From contig CAJNCY010000001.1 in assembly GCA_905221375.1 (NCBI GenBank), positions 124,001 to 188,000 on the forward strand: a stretch of 64,000 bases of DNA, in the 5' to 3' direction. The stretch comes from a bacterium. GTDB taxonomy: Bacteria; Bacillota; Bacilli; Lactobacillales; Streptococcaceae. Positions 44,758-54,602 of the stretch are shown one piece after another. How positions within the stretch are numbered: position 1 is the stretch's first letter; each line of letters starts with the position of its first letter. The position numbers and the translations under genes were made by a program. The notes beneath the pieces are model-generated. The model was not told the DNA's origin, did no database searches, and saw only the letters and a program-made list of their open reading frames with translations.

Positions 44758-44787
44758 ATTATCTCACATGTTCTGTTCAATTGTCAA
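44758..44787 (-). promoter_or_regulatory. Antitoxin RNA promoter
   Basis: Consensus TTGACA (44782-44787), 18 bp, TGA-GATAAT (44758-44763) on the minus strand, stronger than the toxin promoter. It lies 21 bp after the whiA stop. Confidence 0.75.
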
Positions 44788-44807
44788 GAAAGAGGTGTTT
44801 TATGTCT

Positions 44808-45719
44808 TTATAATTCATCGGCTAATTTATTTATCTTTCTGAGTCTGTGGTTGACACCACTTTTGGTCAGAGGGGTGCTGAGGCTATCTGCTAACTGCTG
44901 GATAGAGTAGTCTGGGTGCTGAATACGCAGTTGCGCTACCTCCTGCAAATCCACTGGCAGATTTTCTAAGCCCATAATATCTTTGATTTTGCTGATATTG
45001 TTTATAGTCTTCATGCTGGCAGAAACTGTCCGAGCGATATTGGCTGTCTCGGCATTATTGGCCCGATTGAGGTCGTTACGTGTTTCTCGCAAAATCTTAA
45101 CCCGCTCAAAATCATCACGCGCCTGCATGGCTCCGATGACAATCAAGAAGTCCATAATATCTTCGGCACGCTGGAGATAGGTAACAGCTCCCTTCTTGCG
45201 CTCAAGCACCTTGGCATCCAGCAAAAACTGCTGAAGAAGAGAGGCAATCCCTTGCGCGTGATCCAGATAAACAGAACTGATTTCCAACTGGTACTTACCT
45301 GACTCCGGATCACGAATACTTCCATTTGCCAAGAAAGCGCCACAAAGATAAGCACGACCTGCTTCCTCGTCTGATAAAATCTCCTCATCAATACCTGTTT
45401 CTAGGCCAAAGAAGGAGTCTGCCAAGTGCAAATCACTCAACAGGTCCTGCACCTTTTCATCTGTAAAAACGGTATAGACTCGATTCTTGCGGAGATTGCT
45501 CCGTTGGTGGTGGCGAATTTCCGATTTGATTTCGTAGAAATGGAGAAAGGACTCATAGAGGTGACGAGCCAGTTTGGCATTTTCTGTCACGACAGACAAG
45601 GTCAGGCCCGAGGTCGAGAGACCGATGCTACCAGACATCTTGATAATGGCAGATAATTCATGTCGGCTTAGATGGTGCTGACCTAGGATTTCTTCTTTTA
45701 CTGCTACTGTGAAACTCAT
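44808..45719 (-). CDS. whiA: Sporulation-regulator WhiA family DNA-binding protein
   Basis: A 303-residue protein with the LAGLIDADG-like N-terminal part ([13 protein letters not shown] around residue 120) and a C-terminal helix-turn-helix ([25 protein letters not shown]). In firmicutes WhiA affects division and chromosome segregation. Its ATG overlaps the yvcK stop; rapZ-yvcK-whiA is a conserved trio. Confidence 0.95.
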   Translation of the reverse strand: MSFTVAVKEEILGQHHLSRHELSAIIKMSGSIGLSTSGLTLSVVTENAKLARHLYESFLHFYEIKSEIRHHQRSNLRKNRVYTVFTDEKVQDLLSDLHLADSFFGLETGIDEEILSDEEAGRAYLCGAFLANGSIRDPESGKYQLEISSVYLDHAQGIASLLQQFLLDAKVLERKKGAVTYLQRAEDIMDFLIVIGAMQARDDFERVKILRETRNDLNRANNAETANIARTVSASMKTINNISKIKDIMGLENLPVDLQEVAQLRIQHPDYSIQQLADSLSTPLTKSGVNHRLRKINKLADEL

Positions 45720-46693
45720 TTTCTCACCTGTATAATCCGCATCAATTCGTCCACAATCAAATCCCCATCGTGGAAGGCACCCCCATTTTCCAGACGAAGG
45801 AAGTTGGATGAAATCACGCGCGGAACTTGCTTACAAAGGCCAGCAAAGTCATGATCTACTTGCACCAAGTATTCATCAAAACGATTGGAATTCATGTATT
45901 CCTGAGGAACTTTTTCGATATTCACCAAGACCGTATCGATAAAAGGTCGGCCAAGGTGGCGATGCAAGACTTCTACGTGGTCACTATCTGTAAAGTGTTC
46001 CGTCTCCCCGCGTTGGGTCATGATATTGCAGACATAGGCGATTTCTGCCTTGGTTTCCAAAAGTGCCTGCCCAATTTCTTTAATCACGATATTGGGCAAA
46101 ATCGAGGTAAAGAGGGAACCAGGTCCGAGGACAATCATGTCACTTTCAAGAATGGTCTGCACCACTCGACGACTAGCCAGAGGCGTATCATCGTTGAGAG
46201 TATTGGTCACATAGACATGGTCAATCATGCCTGGATGGTCTGCAATATGACTCTCTCCAGCCACTTCTGTCCCATCCTGAAAGACTGCGTGCAGGGTCAA
46301 GGGATGGTCACTGGAAGGATAAATCTTCCCAGTCGTGTGGAAAAATTTGCTCAGCAACTGCATGGCATTATAGGTCGAACCCTGCATTTCTGACAGGCCA
46401 GCGATAATGAGATTTCCCAGTGGATGACCAGCAAAGGCTCCGGCATCCTCAGAGAAGCGATACTGAAAGACTTTTTCATAAAACTTAGGCATATCCGACA
46501 TGGCCACAAGGACATTGCGGAGATCACCTGGTGGTGTTAACTGCTGCATATTTTTTCGGAGTTCACCTGACGAACCACCATCATCCGCCACCGTTACGAT
46601 AGCAGCGATTTCCACATCTTTTTCCCGCAGACTTTTTAGAATGACGGGGATCCCAGTCCCTCCACCAATCACCGTTATCTTTGGTTTTCTCAT
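45716..46693 (-). CDS. yvcK: YvcK/CofD-like gluconeogenesis factor
   Basis: A 325-residue protein with the nucleotide loop [10 protein letters not shown] at the start and [10 protein letters not shown] near residue 38, and [12 protein letters not shown] near 195. Binds UDP-sugars in B. subtilis and is needed for normal cell-wall growth under gluconeogenic conditions. Overlaps rapZ and whiA by four bases on each side. Confidence 0.95.
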   Translation of the reverse strand: MRKPKITVIGGGTGIPVILKSLREKDVEIAAIVTVADDGGSSGELRKNMQQLTPPGDLRNVLVAMSDMPKFYEKVFQYRFSEDAGAFAGHPLGNLIIAGLSEMQGSTYNAMQLLSKFFHTTGKIYPSSDHPLTLHAVFQDGTEVAGESHIADHPGMIDHVYVTNTLNDDTPLASRRVVQTILESDMIVLGPGSLFTSILPNIVIKEIGQALLETKAEIAYVCNIMTQRGETEHFTDSDHVEVLHRHLGRPFIDTVLVNIEKVPQEYMNSNRFDEYLVQVDHDFAGLCKQVPRVISSNFLRLENGGAFHDGDLIVDELMRIIQVRK

Positions 46694-47580
46694 GAACGGT
46701 TTACCGTTTCCTTTCTTCGGTCTTTGTCACGATGCCCTTCATTGACAGGCCAATTCTTGGATAAGTCCTGCGCCAAGCGTTTAGCAAAGGCCACACTACG
46801 GTGTTGTCCACCCGTACAACCCATGGCAATAGTCAAAACAGACTTCCCTTCCTTTTGGTAACTTGGCAAAATCGGCTCAATCAAGGCCAACAAATGTTGA
46901 TAAAAGTCTTCTGACTCAGGATGATTCATGACATAGTGATACACTGGTTCATCTACACCCGTTTGATTTCGTAACTCTGGAAGGTAGTAAGGATTTGGCA
47001 AGAAACGGACATCAAAGACTAGGTCCGCATCAATTGGGATTCCATATTTAAAGCCAAAAGACATGACCTCGATACGGAAAGACTGGACTTGTTCCTGATC
47101 CGCAAACTGCTCTGCAATGGTTTTACGCAGTTCACGTGGAGTAAGTTCAGTTGTATCCACCACATTTTGGCTCATATTTTTCAAAGGCGCCAAGAGTTCA
47201 CGCTCCAACTTGATTCCATCCAAAATCCGTCCGTCTGCTGCTAGTGGGTGACTCCGTCTGGTTTCCTTGTAACGCGCGACCAATTCCTTATCAGCTGCAT
47301 CCAAAAAGAGAATTTTAAAGTCCAGTTCTTCCTTATTTTCTAACTCATCCAAAACAGTTTGAATCTCTGAGAAGAAAGAGCGGCTACGCATGTCCACCAC
47401 CAAGGCCAACTTATGGTCATCATCCCTTGTTTCAACCAACTGCAAAAACTTAGGCAAGAGGGCTGGTGGCATATTATCAATGGTAAAATATCCTAGATCC
47501 TCGAAGGACTGAATGGCCACAGTTTTCCCTGCCCCACTCATCCCTGTCACAATCACCAAGTGAAGTTGTTTCTTTGTCAT
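46690..47580 (-). CDS. rapZ: RNase adapter / nucleotide-binding protein RapZ (YvcJ)
   Basis: A 296-residue P-loop protein: Walker A GMSGAGKT (residues 13-20), Walker B-like VVDMRSRSF, and a C-terminal domain with [10 protein letters not shown]. The E. coli homologue controls GlmS through sRNA decay; the gram-positive YvcJ role is less clear and includes competence effects. First of three coupled genes. Confidence 0.95.
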   Translation of the reverse strand: MTKKQLHLVIVTGMSGAGKTVAIQSFEDLGYFTIDNMPPALLPKFLQLVETRDDDHKLALVVDMRSRSFFSEIQTVLDELENKEELDFKILFLDAADKELVARYKETRRSHPLAADGRILDGIKLERELLAPLKNMSQNVVDTTELTPRELRKTIAEQFADQEQVQSFRIEVMSFGFKYGIPIDADLVFDVRFLPNPYYLPELRNQTGVDEPVYHYVMNHPESEDFYQHLLALIEPILPSYQKEGKSVLTIAMGCTGGQHRSVAFAKRLAQDLSKNWPVNEGHRDKDRRKETVNRS

Positions 47581-47631
47581 CTTTTTCTCCTTATATCAAA
47601 AGAAGTTTGGCAGAACCAAACTTCAACTAGC

Positions 47632-48012
47632 TTATCCAATCTCTGCGATGACTTCGATTTCGACTTTTACATCACGAGGAAGACGAGCTACCTCCACAGC
47701 TGAACGAGCTGGAAATTCCTCTTTAAAGGCCGTTTGGTAAACCTCATTAAAAGGAACAAAGTCGTTCATATCGCTCAAGAAGCAAGTTGTTTTGACAACA
47801 TGGTCAAAATCTGTTCCTGCTTCTGCCAAAATAGCACCAATGTTTTTCAAGACTTGTTCTGTCTGTTCTTGGATAGTCTCTCCAACGATTTCCCCAGTTT
47901 CAGGAGAGAGGGGAACTTGACCGCTAGCAAACAAAAGGTTGCCAACGATTTTTCCTTGAACATAGGGTCCGATAGCCTTTGGAGCTTTATCTGTATGAAT
48001 TGTTTTTGCCAT
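47632..48012 (-). CDS. RidA family reactive-intermediate deaminase
   Basis: A 126-residue Rid/YjgF/UK114 protein. KAPKAIGPYVQG at the start, LLFASGQVPL, and the active-site Arg region FPARSAVEVARLP place it in the RidA group that hydrolyses reactive enamine/imine products of PLP enzymes. Normal length; sits between rapZ and engB on the same strand. Confidence 0.93.
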   Translation of the reverse strand: MAKTIHTDKAPKAIGPYVQGKIVGNLLFASGQVPLSPETGEIVGETIQEQTEQVLKNIGAILAEAGTDFDHVVKTTCFLSDMNDFVPFNEVYQTAFKEEFPARSAVEVARLPRDVKVEIEVIAEIG

Positions 48013-48022
48013 TTTCTTTACC

Positions 48023-48610
48023 TCACAATTTTTCTAAGATTGTATCCCAAGCTTGGTCCATCCCTGCCTTGCTGACAGATGAAAAGAGGATGAAGTCATC
48101 ACTTGGGTCAAAATTTAATTTCTTTTTGATTGCTGATTCATGCTTATTCCATTTACCACGCGGAATCTTGTCCGCCTTGGTAGCAACGATGATAACCGGA
48201 ATCTCGTAATACTTGAGAAATTCGTACATCTGCACATCATCTGCTGACGGGTCATGACGGAGGTCAACTAGACTGACAACCGCACGGAGATTTTCCCGAG
48301 TCGTTAGGTACTCCTCAATCATGCGCCCCCACTTTTCACGTTCCTTTTTAGAAACGCGGGCATAACCATAACCAGGAACATCCACAAAGCGCATCTTGTC
48401 ATCGATATTAAAGAAGTTGAGGAGCTGGGTTTTACCAGGTTTTCCTGATGTACGAGCGAGATTTTTGCGATTCAACATAGTGTTGATAAAGCTGGATTTA
48501 CCAACATTTGAACGCCCTGCTAGGGCAATCTCTGGGAGTTCATCCTGCGGATAGTGGGATTTATTGGCCGCACTGAGCAAGATTTCAGCATTGTGTGTAT
48601 TAAGTTCCAT
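48023..48610 (-). CDS. engB: Ribosome biogenesis GTPase YsxC/EngB
   Basis: A 195-residue GTPase: G1 [10 protein letters not shown]3 DVPGYG, G4 TKADK. It helps 50S subunit assembly. A GTG at 48616 is also in frame, but the ATG at 48610 with GAGGTG upstream is favoured. Placed after clpX, the usual streptococcal order clpX-engB. Confidence 0.95.
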   Translation of the reverse strand: MELNTHNAEILLSAANKSHYPQDELPEIALAGRSNVGKSSFINTMLNRKNLARTSGKPGKTQLLNFFNIDDKMRFVDVPGYGYARVSKKEREKWGRMIEEYLTTRENLRAVVSLVDLRHDPSADDVQMYEFLKYYEIPVIIVATKADKIPRGKWNKHESAIKKKLNFDPSDDFILFSSVSKAGMDQAWDTILEKL

Positions 48611-48618
48611 AGTCACCT

Positions 48619-49851
48619 CTAGGCTGTTTCTAGGATCGGTTTATCCGTTCCATCGACAGCTTCTTTTGTGATACGAACCAATTTCACATTTTCCTGACTC
48701 GGTACTTCAAACATAACATCTAGCATGGTTTCTTCGATGATGGAGCGAAGTCCACGCGCCCCTGTCTTCCGTTCGATAGCTTTATTGGCAATCTCTTGAA
48801 GGGCTTCATCGTCAAATTCCAACTCGACATCATCATAAGAAAGCAAGGTTTGGTATTGTTTAACCAAGGCATTTCTTGGTTCTTTCAAGATACGAACCAA
48901 ATCATCGACCGTCAATTGCTCAAGAGCTGCAAAGACAGGCAAACGTCCAATCAACTCAGGAATAATCCCGAATTTTTGAATGTCTTCCGCGATGATTTCT
49001 TGCATGTATGAGCTATTTTCATCAATCGCTTTATTGTTTTGACCAAAGCCAATAACTTTTTCACCCAGACGTTGTTTGACAATTTCTTCAATGCCATCAA
49101 AGGCACCACCCACGATGAAAAGGATATTTTTGGTATCCACTTGAATCATCTCTTGTTGTGGGTGTTTGCGTCCACCTTGAGGCGGCACGCTAGCAACCGT
49201 TCCCTCGATAATCTTGAGAAGAGCTTGTTGCACCCCTTCACCAGAAACATCACGTGTGATAGAAACGTTCTCGCTCTTCTTGGCAATCTTGTCAATTTCA
49301 TCTACGTAGATAATCCCACGCTCTGCACGTTCGATGTTAAAATCAGCAGCCTGCAAGAGTTTGAGGAGGATATTTTCCACGTCCTCACCTACATAACCAG
49401 CCTCAGTAAGAGCTGTCGCATCCGCAATCGCAAAAGGCACATTCAAGCTCTTAGCCAAGGTCTGAGCAAGGAAAGTTTTCCCTGAACCAGTTGGGCCAAT
49501 CATCAAGATGTTTGACTTCTGCAAATCCACATCTTCTGACTCTTCACGCGTATCGTGGAAATTGATGCGTTTGTAGTGGTTATATACTGCTACTGCCAAG
49601 GCACGTTTGGCACGATCTTGACCGATTACGTAGTGGTTCAAGATATGGAGGAGTTCAATTGGTTTTGGAACTTCTGACAAATCTGCCAAGACTTCCTCAG
49701 CCAACTCCTCACGAATGATTTCCTGGGCCAACTCCACACATTCATTACAGATAAAAGCGTTGTTGCCAGCGATTATTTTTTGTACTTCTTCTTGGCTTTT
49801 GCCACAAAATGAGCAATAAACCATCATATCATTATTCCTATTTGTAGGCAT
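48619..49851 (-). CDS. clpX: ATP-dependent Clp protease ATP-binding subunit ClpX
   Basis: A 410-residue AAA+ unfoldase. Zinc-binding domain with [11 protein letters not shown] and CNEC, Walker A GPTGSGKT, Walker [10 protein letters not shown], the ClpP-binding IGFG loop and sensor-2 region TGARGLRS. Delivers substrates to ClpP. Precedes engB by eight bases. Confidence 0.98.
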   Translation of the reverse strand: MPTNRNNDMMVYCSFCGKSQEEVQKIIAGNNAFICNECVELAQEIIREELAEEVLADLSEVPKPIELLHILNHYVIGQDRAKRALAVAVYNHYKRINFHDTREESEDVDLQKSNILMIGPTGSGKTFLAQTLAKSLNVPFAIADATALTEAGYVGEDVENILLKLLQAADFNIERAERGIIYVDEIDKIAKKSENVSITRDVSGEGVQQALLKIIEGTVASVPPQGGRKHPQQEMIQVDTKNILFIVGGAFDGIEEIVKQRLGEKVIGFGQNNKAIDENSSYMQEIIAEDIQKFGIIPELIGRLPVFAALEQLTVDDLVRILKEPRNALVKQYQTLLSYDDVELEFDDEALQEIANKAIERKTGARGLRSIIEETMLDVMFEVPSQENVKLVRITKEAVDGTDKPILETA

Positions 49852-49887
49852 GATTTCCTTCCGTTCTATTCTATACTGTCATTCTAT

Positions 49888-50058
49888 CTAAAATAAGGTC
49901 ATGTAAAAAGCATGAACACTATTGACCAAATTGGTAAAGGCATTTAACCAGAGCAGGACAGAAAGTCCATAACGCTTTTTACGAAAAGCCTGTGCCCCTG
50001 CAAGCAAGCAGACCAAACACAGCATGGCTGTGAAAAAACCAAATATACTACGTTCCAT
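49888..50058 (-). CDS. Small membrane protein cotranslated with folA
   Basis: A 56-codon ORF whose ATG shares a base with the folA stop (TAATG). It encodes one strong membrane helix (SIFGFFTAMLCLVCLLAGA), a basic turn (FRKKRYG) and a second, weaker helix (LSVLLWLNAFTNLV). Same arrangement (small ORF between folA and clpX) exists in pneumococcus as I recall. Function unknown. Confidence 0.75.
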   Translation of the reverse strand: MERSIFGFFTAMLCLVCLLAGAQAFRKKRYGLSVLLWLNAFTNLVNSVHAFYMTLF

Positions 50059-50564
50059 TAGACTTCCTTTCTCTTGCGGTATTGGATGGTAAAATCATAA
50101 GGATTTTTCTCATCTTTGCTATAGAATTTGCTTGAAACTGTCTCAAAAAGAGACAAGTCAAATTCTTCAGGGAAATAGGTATCTCCTTCCACCCGAGCAT
50201 GAATGTGAGTCACAATCACTTCGTCAAGGTAGGGTTCAAAAGCTTGAAAAATTTGCTTTCCACCTAAAATATAAAGATTCTTATCTTGAGCCTGATACCA
50301 GTCCAAGACAGACTGAACATCATAAAAAGTAGCAACCCCGTCTATCTTTTCTTCTGGGTTACGAGTCAAAATCAAGGTCTCCCGTTTGGGAAGCAAGCGA
50401 CGTCCCATCCCATCAAAGGTCACGCGCCCCATCAGGATAGCATGATTAAGAGTTGTTTCTTTGAAGTGTTGTAATTCTGCTGGCAAATACCAAGGCAGAC
50501 GATTGTCCTTACCAATCACACCCTCTTCATCCTGGGCCCAAATAGCTACGATTTTCTTAGTCAT
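50058..50564 (-). CDS. folA: Dihydrofolate reductase, with trimethoprim-resistance-type residues
   Basis: A 168-residue DHFR of normal length ([26 protein letters not shown] loop [12 protein letters not shown]). It reduces dihydrofolate for thymidylate and purine synthesis. Counting from Met1, residue 20 is Asp, 92 is Ala and 100 is Leu (in [11 protein letters not shown]). In S. pneumoniae I100L is the main trimethoprim-resistance change, often with D92A and E20D; the susceptible form has Ile100. Resistance is therefore predicted, not shown. Confidence 0.96.
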   Translation of the reverse strand: MTKKIVAIWAQDEEGVIGKDNRLPWYLPAELQHFKETTLNHAILMGRVTFDGMGRRLLPKRETLILTRNPEEKIDGVATFYDVQSVLDWYQAQDKNLYILGGKQIFQAFEPYLDEVIVTHIHARVEGDTYFPEEFDLSLFETVSSKFYSKDEKNPYDFTIQYRKRKEV

Positions 50565-50642
50565 GCTTCCATCCTTTTCACTGATAGTACTATTTTATCA
50601 AAAAACTCAAAAAAAGACTGGTTTGGAATAGCTTACAGAATA

Positions 50643-50676
50643 GAAAAAATCTGTAAGAAATTTCCTACAGATTTAT
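50643..50676 (-). terminator. Terminator after dpr
   Basis: AAATCTGTA (50647-50655) / TACAGATTT (50666-50674), T-run on the minus strand. Confidence 0.9.
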
Positions 50677-50693
50677 CTATGTTGCCTTATTTC

Positions 50694-51212
50694 TTACAAA
50701 CCAGGTGCTTGTCCAAGTTCTGCTGCAAGCATCCAGATTGTTTTATCAGTTTCAGTTTTAGCATCTGCAAAGATACCATTTGTCACATCATCACCTTCTT
50801 CATCAGTAACATCCAAACCTTTTTGGAAAAGTTCTGACAAGTAACGGTAGATAACAAGAACACGTTCCAAGCTTTCTTCAACATTGCGGTATTCACCAGC
50901 TTCTTCTTCGATTTCACTATTTTGAAGGAATTCTGTCAAAGTAGAGAATGGGCTTCCACCAAGTGTAATCAAGCGTTCGCTGATTTCATCCAATTGACCG
51001 TCAAGAGCTTCCATATACTCATCCATTTTTGGATGCCATACAAGGAAACCACGACCACGCATATACCAGTGTACTTGGTGCAAAGCAACGTGAGCTACGT
51101 ACAAATCAGCAACAGCTTGATTCAAAACTTCCTTTGTTTTTGCCAATACTACTGGCGCTGCTTTTGTCAATGATGTTACGTCTTTTACTGCTTCTTTTTT
51201 CAATTCTACCAT
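50694..51212 (-). CDS. dpr: Dps-like peroxide resistance ferritin (Dpr)
   Basis: A 172-residue Dps-family protein. The ferroxidase site residues lie in [13 protein letters not shown] and [22 protein letters not shown] helices (here [11 protein letters not shown]). It forms a 12-subunit shell that oxidises and stores iron, protecting these peroxide-producing, catalase-free bacteria. The frame extends to 51230, but the extension contains the GAGGT binding site; the ATG at 51212 is chosen. A 19-bp palindrome overlaps the promoter. Confidence 0.95.
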   Translation of the reverse strand: MVELKKEAVKDVTSLTKAAPVVLAKTKEVLNQAVADLYVAHVALHQVHWYMRGRGFLVWHPKMDEYMEALDGQLDEISERLITLGGSPFSTLTEFLQNSEIEEEAGEYRNVEESLERVLVIYRYLSELFQKGLDVTDEEGDDVTNGIFADAKTETDKTIWMLAAELGQAPGL

Positions 51213-51262
51213 TTTCTTTACCTCGTTCATTATTATTTGTAACCACTTCTTAATGATTACTA

Positions 51263-51295
51263 CCTTAGTATACTACTAAGGAAAACCAATAGCAA
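51263..51295 (-). promoter_or_regulatory. dpr promoter with 19-bp operator-like palindrome
   Basis: TTGCTA (51290-51295), 17 bp, TATACT (51267-51272). The -10 lies inside CCTTAGTATACTACTAAGG (51263-51281), arms CCTTAGTA/TACTAAGG, suggesting a metal- or peroxide-responsive repressor site. Confidence 0.6.
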
Positions 51296-51340
51296 GCCAA
51301 ATGACTCACATGAGAAAAGTTGCAATAGACTGATAATTTA

Positions 51341-51445
51341 ATACTCAATGAAAATCAAAGAGCAAACTAGGAAGCTAGCCGCAGGCTGTACTTGAGTACG
51401 GCAAGGTGACGTTGACGTGGTTTGAATTTGATTTTCAAAGAGTAT
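51341..51445. repeat. BOX element, A-C type, inverted relative to the others
   Basis: ATACTCAATGAAAATCAAAG (boxC side) at the left and GATTTTCAAAGAGTAT at the right, with GGCAAGGTGACGTTGACG as boxA complement. Same A-C layout and length (105 bp) as the copy at 5210-5314 but in reverse. Confidence 0.9.
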
Positions 51446-51463
51446 TAACTGCGACAAAATAAA

Positions 51464-51502
51464 GAAAAAAGGGATGCAATTTTCTTGCACACTCCTTTCT
51501 CG
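51464..51502 (-). terminator. Probable terminator after lytC
   Basis: Imperfect stem around TGCAA/TTGCA and AAGG/CCTT on the minus strand followed by TTTTTT (about 51469-51498). Confidence 0.55.
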
Positions 51503-51512
51503 AACTTATATC

Positions 51513-52994
51513 TTAATACCAAACGCTGACGTCAACACGACCACGAATTCCTTTTAGGTATTCAGATGAAGTATATTGCCATCCTTTTTCACCTGAATAG
51601 TGAGGATTTGTCCAATCAAGTGCATCCGTATAGGCTGCTACCCAGTTAACGTGTTGCAAAATATCAGGATGATTCAAACGAGTTTGCAAAAGTTGACGGT
51701 AGCTATAAACATTCACATTTTGATAACCAGCCTGTTTCATTGTTGCCATATACTTATTGATAATCTTGACCCAAGTTCCAGTATCACTTGGAGCTCTCTT
51801 GCTCTTATTGCCATATTCCCAGTTCTCAACATCATAATAGATAGGGTAAGACAAGTTCATCTTGTATTTTTTCAAGAGTTCAATGGTCTGATTAGCATCA
51901 TTCTCAGCATCGGTCTCATTTTCAGCATAAGTATAAAGGTAAACACCGTAAGGAATTCCAAGACGGTTTAACTCCTTGATATTATGAGCCAATTCCTTGT
52001 CCTCAGTTCCACTATAGCCCAAACGAACAATCACTCCATCTACCCCATTATCATCGATGACTTTTTTCCAATCACTAATGCGGCCATTATGCTCACTGAC
52101 ATCAATAACCTTTTTAACTTGATCAGTCCCAACTTGTTCTTCACGATGGTTAAAGAAATAACGTCTGCCATTTCGGTGAACCCAGCCAACATTCAAGTCT
52201 TTCTTTTCTTTTAACTCACCTGAGTCAGAAAAAATATAGCGAGCATCATTCATGACTAATTCACCAGTAGCCATAGCACCACTTCCTGTCAAATAGTAGT
52301 TACCCTGCCACTCATCTTTAGCCATGTAACCCCACTTCTTGAAATAGTACCACTTGCCGTCTACCTTTTGCCACTCTTGATTTGCATAAGAACCATCCGA
52401 CTTGAGATAGAAGTAAGACGAATAGGCTGGATCATAGAGCCATTCATTTTGCATCATGGCACCTTGACCATTTAGGAAATAACTTCCCTGCCATTGACTT
52501 TTAGCTAAATAGCCCCATTTCTTAAAATAGTACCATTTACCTCCAACAGAATGCCATTCCTGGTTAGCATAAGAACCATCAGACTTCAGGTAAAACCAAT
52601 TCTTATAGGCGTTATCATAAACCCATTCATTCTTAGCCATATACCCACCTGATTTTAGGTAGTAATTGCCCTGCCACTCATTTTGAGCATAACGACCGTC
52701 TGACTTAATATAAAACCAAGCCTTATAGTAGTTATCAAAAATCCATTCACTCTTTGCTTTGGAACCATCAGCCTTTACATAATAATCCCCCTCCCAGTGG
52801 GCAGAAGCAGTGGTCTTTACACCTGTGCTCGTTTGAGTTTTATTAGAAGACTGATTTTGCTCTGAACTACTTGAAACTGTCCTTGTATCCTGCGAAGTTT
52901 TTGCTACTTCAGTTTCATTTGCAGCGACATGGCTAGTTGCCAAGCCTAGTAAGCAGATACTTGCTAATCCAATTTTTCCAATCTTTGTTTTCAA
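51513..52994 (-). CDS. lytC: Choline-binding GH25 lysozyme LytC
   Basis: A 493-residue secreted enzyme. Signal peptide to about residue 26 (IGLASICLLGLATSHVAA), Ser/Thr-rich linker, then about ten choline-binding repeats (W-YY-K-DG-x-A pattern, residues about 65-275), and a C-terminal GH25 lysozyme domain with DVSEHNG and the catalytic pair in YYDVENW. It binds choline on teichoic acids and cuts glycan strands. The chosen start is TTG at 52994 with AGGAGAGG upstream, because the frame further up runs through the tpiA terminator. Confidence 0.93.
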   Translation of the reverse strand: MKTKIGKIGLASICLLGLATSHVAANETEVAKTSQDTRTVSSSSEQNQSSNKTQTSTGVKTTASAHWEGDYYVKADGSKAKSEWIFDNYYKAWFYIKSDGRYAQNEWQGNYYLKSGGYMAKNEWVYDNAYKNWFYLKSDGSYANQEWHSVGGKWYYFKKWGYLAKSQWQGSYFLNGQGAMMQNEWLYDPAYSSYFYLKSDGSYANQEWQKVDGKWYYFKKWGYMAKDEWQGNYYLTGSGAMATGELVMNDARYIFSDSGELKEKKDLNVGWVHRNGRRYFFNHREEQVGTDQVKKVIDVSEHNGRISDWKKVIDDNGVDGVIVRLGYSGTEDKELAHNIKELNRLGIPYGVYLYTYAENETDAENDANQTIELLKKYKMNLSYPIYYDVENWEYGNKSKRAPSDTGTWVKIINKYMATMKQAGYQNVNVYSYRQLLQTRLNHPDILQHVNWVAAYTDALDWTNPHYSGEKGWQYTSSEYLKGIRGRVDVSVWY

Positions 52995-53008
52995 TCTTTC
53001 CTCTCCTA

Positions 53009-53044
53009 TAAAAAATGGAACAGACATCTGAATGCTGTTCCACC
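53009..53044 (-). terminator. Terminator after tpiA
   Basis: TGGAACAG (53016-53023) / CTGTTCCA (53035-53042), T-run on the minus strand. It occupies almost the whole gap to lytC. Confidence 0.9.
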
Positions 53045-53060
53045 TAGCTTTTGCTACTGA

Positions 53061-53819
53061 TTATTTTACAAAGTCAAGCAAAGCCAAGAAGCTTTCTGCT
53101 TCAAGTGACGCACCACCTACAAGGGCACCGTCAACGTCTGGACAAGCCATGTATGAAGCAACGTTTTCAGGTTTAACAGAACCACCGTATTGAACACGAA
53201 CTTTATCCGCAACTTCTTGACCGAAGTCAGCAGCTACAACATCACGAACAACTTTACACATTTTTTGTGCATCGTCTTGTGAAGCTGATTTACCAGTACC
53301 GATAGCCCAGATTGGCTCGTAAGCGATAACTGATGCAGCAACTTGTTCAGCAGTCAATCCAGCCAATGCAGCAGATACTTGAGCACCTACAAACTCAGCA
53401 GCTTTACCAGCTTCGTAAGTTTCGAGTGATTCACCACAACAGATGATTGGAAGCATACCGTTTGCAAAGATTGCTTTAGCTTTTTTGTTGATATCTTCGT
53501 CAGTTTCATGGAAGTAGTCACGGCGTTCTGAGTGACCGATAACAACGTAGTCAGTACCGATTTCTTTCAAAACTTGTGGGCTTGTTTCACCAGTGAAAGC
53601 ACCTGCATTTTCAAAGTAGCAGTTTTGAGCAGCAACTTTAAGGTTTGAACCTTTAGCAGCAGCAAGAACAGCTGTCAAATCAAGAGCTGGAGCAGCGATC
53701 CCTGCTTCAACAAGATCTGATGAAGGAAGTTTTGATGCAACTGCTTCAACGAATGCTTTAGCTTCTTCTGGATTTTTGTTCATTTTCCAGTTACCAGCGA
53801 TAAATGGTTTACGTGACAT
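53061..53819 (-). CDS. tpiA: Triosephosphate isomerase
   Basis: A 252-residue TIM barrel: GNWKMNK (Asn/Lys), VIGHSERR (His) and the [15 protein letters not shown] loop with the catalytic Glu. Interconverts dihydroxyacetone phosphate and glyceraldehyde-3-phosphate in glycolysis. The ATG at 53819 has AGAGG upstream; an upstream in-frame ATG at 53840 is less likely. Confidence 0.98.
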   Translation of the reverse strand: MSRKPFIAGNWKMNKNPEEAKAFVEAVASKLPSSDLVEAGIAAPALDLTAVLAAAKGSNLKVAAQNCYFENAGAFTGETSPQVLKEIGTDYVVIGHSERRDYFHETDEDINKKAKAIFANGMLPIICCGESLETYEAGKAAEFVGAQVSAALAGLTAEQVAASVIAYEPIWAIGTGKSASQDDAQKMCKVVRDVVAADFGQEVADKVRVQYGGSVKPENVASYMACPDVDGALVGGASLEAESFLALLDFVK

Positions 53820-53916
53820 TTCACATACCTCTTTTTTCAATTTATTTTCTATTTATTTTATCACAATTATACACAGCTTGCAAATCTTACTCGGATTTCA
53901 AGCCTGCTTACATGGA

Positions 53917-54594
53917 TTAATCCTTCCAGAGATCCATGGCATTTCTGAAATCTGCAGATACCTGTGTTAACTGAGTATTGCTTGCTTCTCTCTCTGCCCG
54001 CTTGGCCTCGATTTGAGCCACACTTTTAATACCTTCATGGCGCCAATTTCTCAAAATCGCCTGAATGTACTTCCAGTTTGGTTTTCCATTCAAAACAGCT
54101 TCACGAAGAGCTTCCTTAATCAAATCAGCACTGGTTCCATCTTCCTTAAGGGTCTTGGTCAAATCCTCAATCTCAAAAGGCGTCAACAAGCGTCCCAACT
54201 CCTGCTGGAAGGTTTCCACCAAATCCTTGAGCTGGTTTTGAGGTGTCAACTGATCTGAATTCGAATGAGCAACTCCAAGCAAGTCATCCAAACGTTCCAA
54301 AGCTAAACTAGCATCAAAAAGCAATTCGATTTCACCATTCAATTCGATCGTTCGATACTGAAGTAGTCCCCTCTCCGTCAGATTGGAAATGGACTGATTA
54401 ACATCCGAAATTTCCTTGCCAATTCTTTCAGCAATCTGGCTTGGGGACATTTCTTCCAAACCTGTCGTATTTTGCAAATAGAAAAATTGCCAGACCAGAA
54501 AATCATCGCTGGAAGGAAAGAGTTCCTTAAAATGCAAGAGCAGGGCACTCGGTAAAACCAAGTTCCCTGATTTAAAAGCGTCTAAATATGTCAT
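53917..54594 (-). CDS. dnaD: DnaD domain replication-initiation protein
   Basis: A 225-residue protein with an N-terminal winged helix (DDFLVWQFFYLQ, SPSQIAERIG, about residues 30-100) and a C-terminal DnaD domain (about 120-195) with the YxxxI-type KPNWKYIQAILRNW motif that binds DNA. Needed for helicase loading at the origin or at restarted forks. Next to metA and apt, as in pneumococcus. Confidence 0.94.
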   Translation of the reverse strand: MTYLDAFKSGNLVLPSALLLHFKELFPSSDDFLVWQFFYLQNTTGLEEMSPSQIAERIGKEISDVNQSISNLTERGLLQYRTIELNGEIELLFDASLALERLDDLLGVAHSNSDQLTPQNQLKDLVETFQQELGRLLTPFEIEDLTKTLKEDGTSADLIKEALREAVLNGKPNWKYIQAILRNWRHEGIKSVAQIEAKRAEREASNTQLTQVSADFRNAMDLWKD

Positions 54595-54602
54595 AATTCC
54601 TC

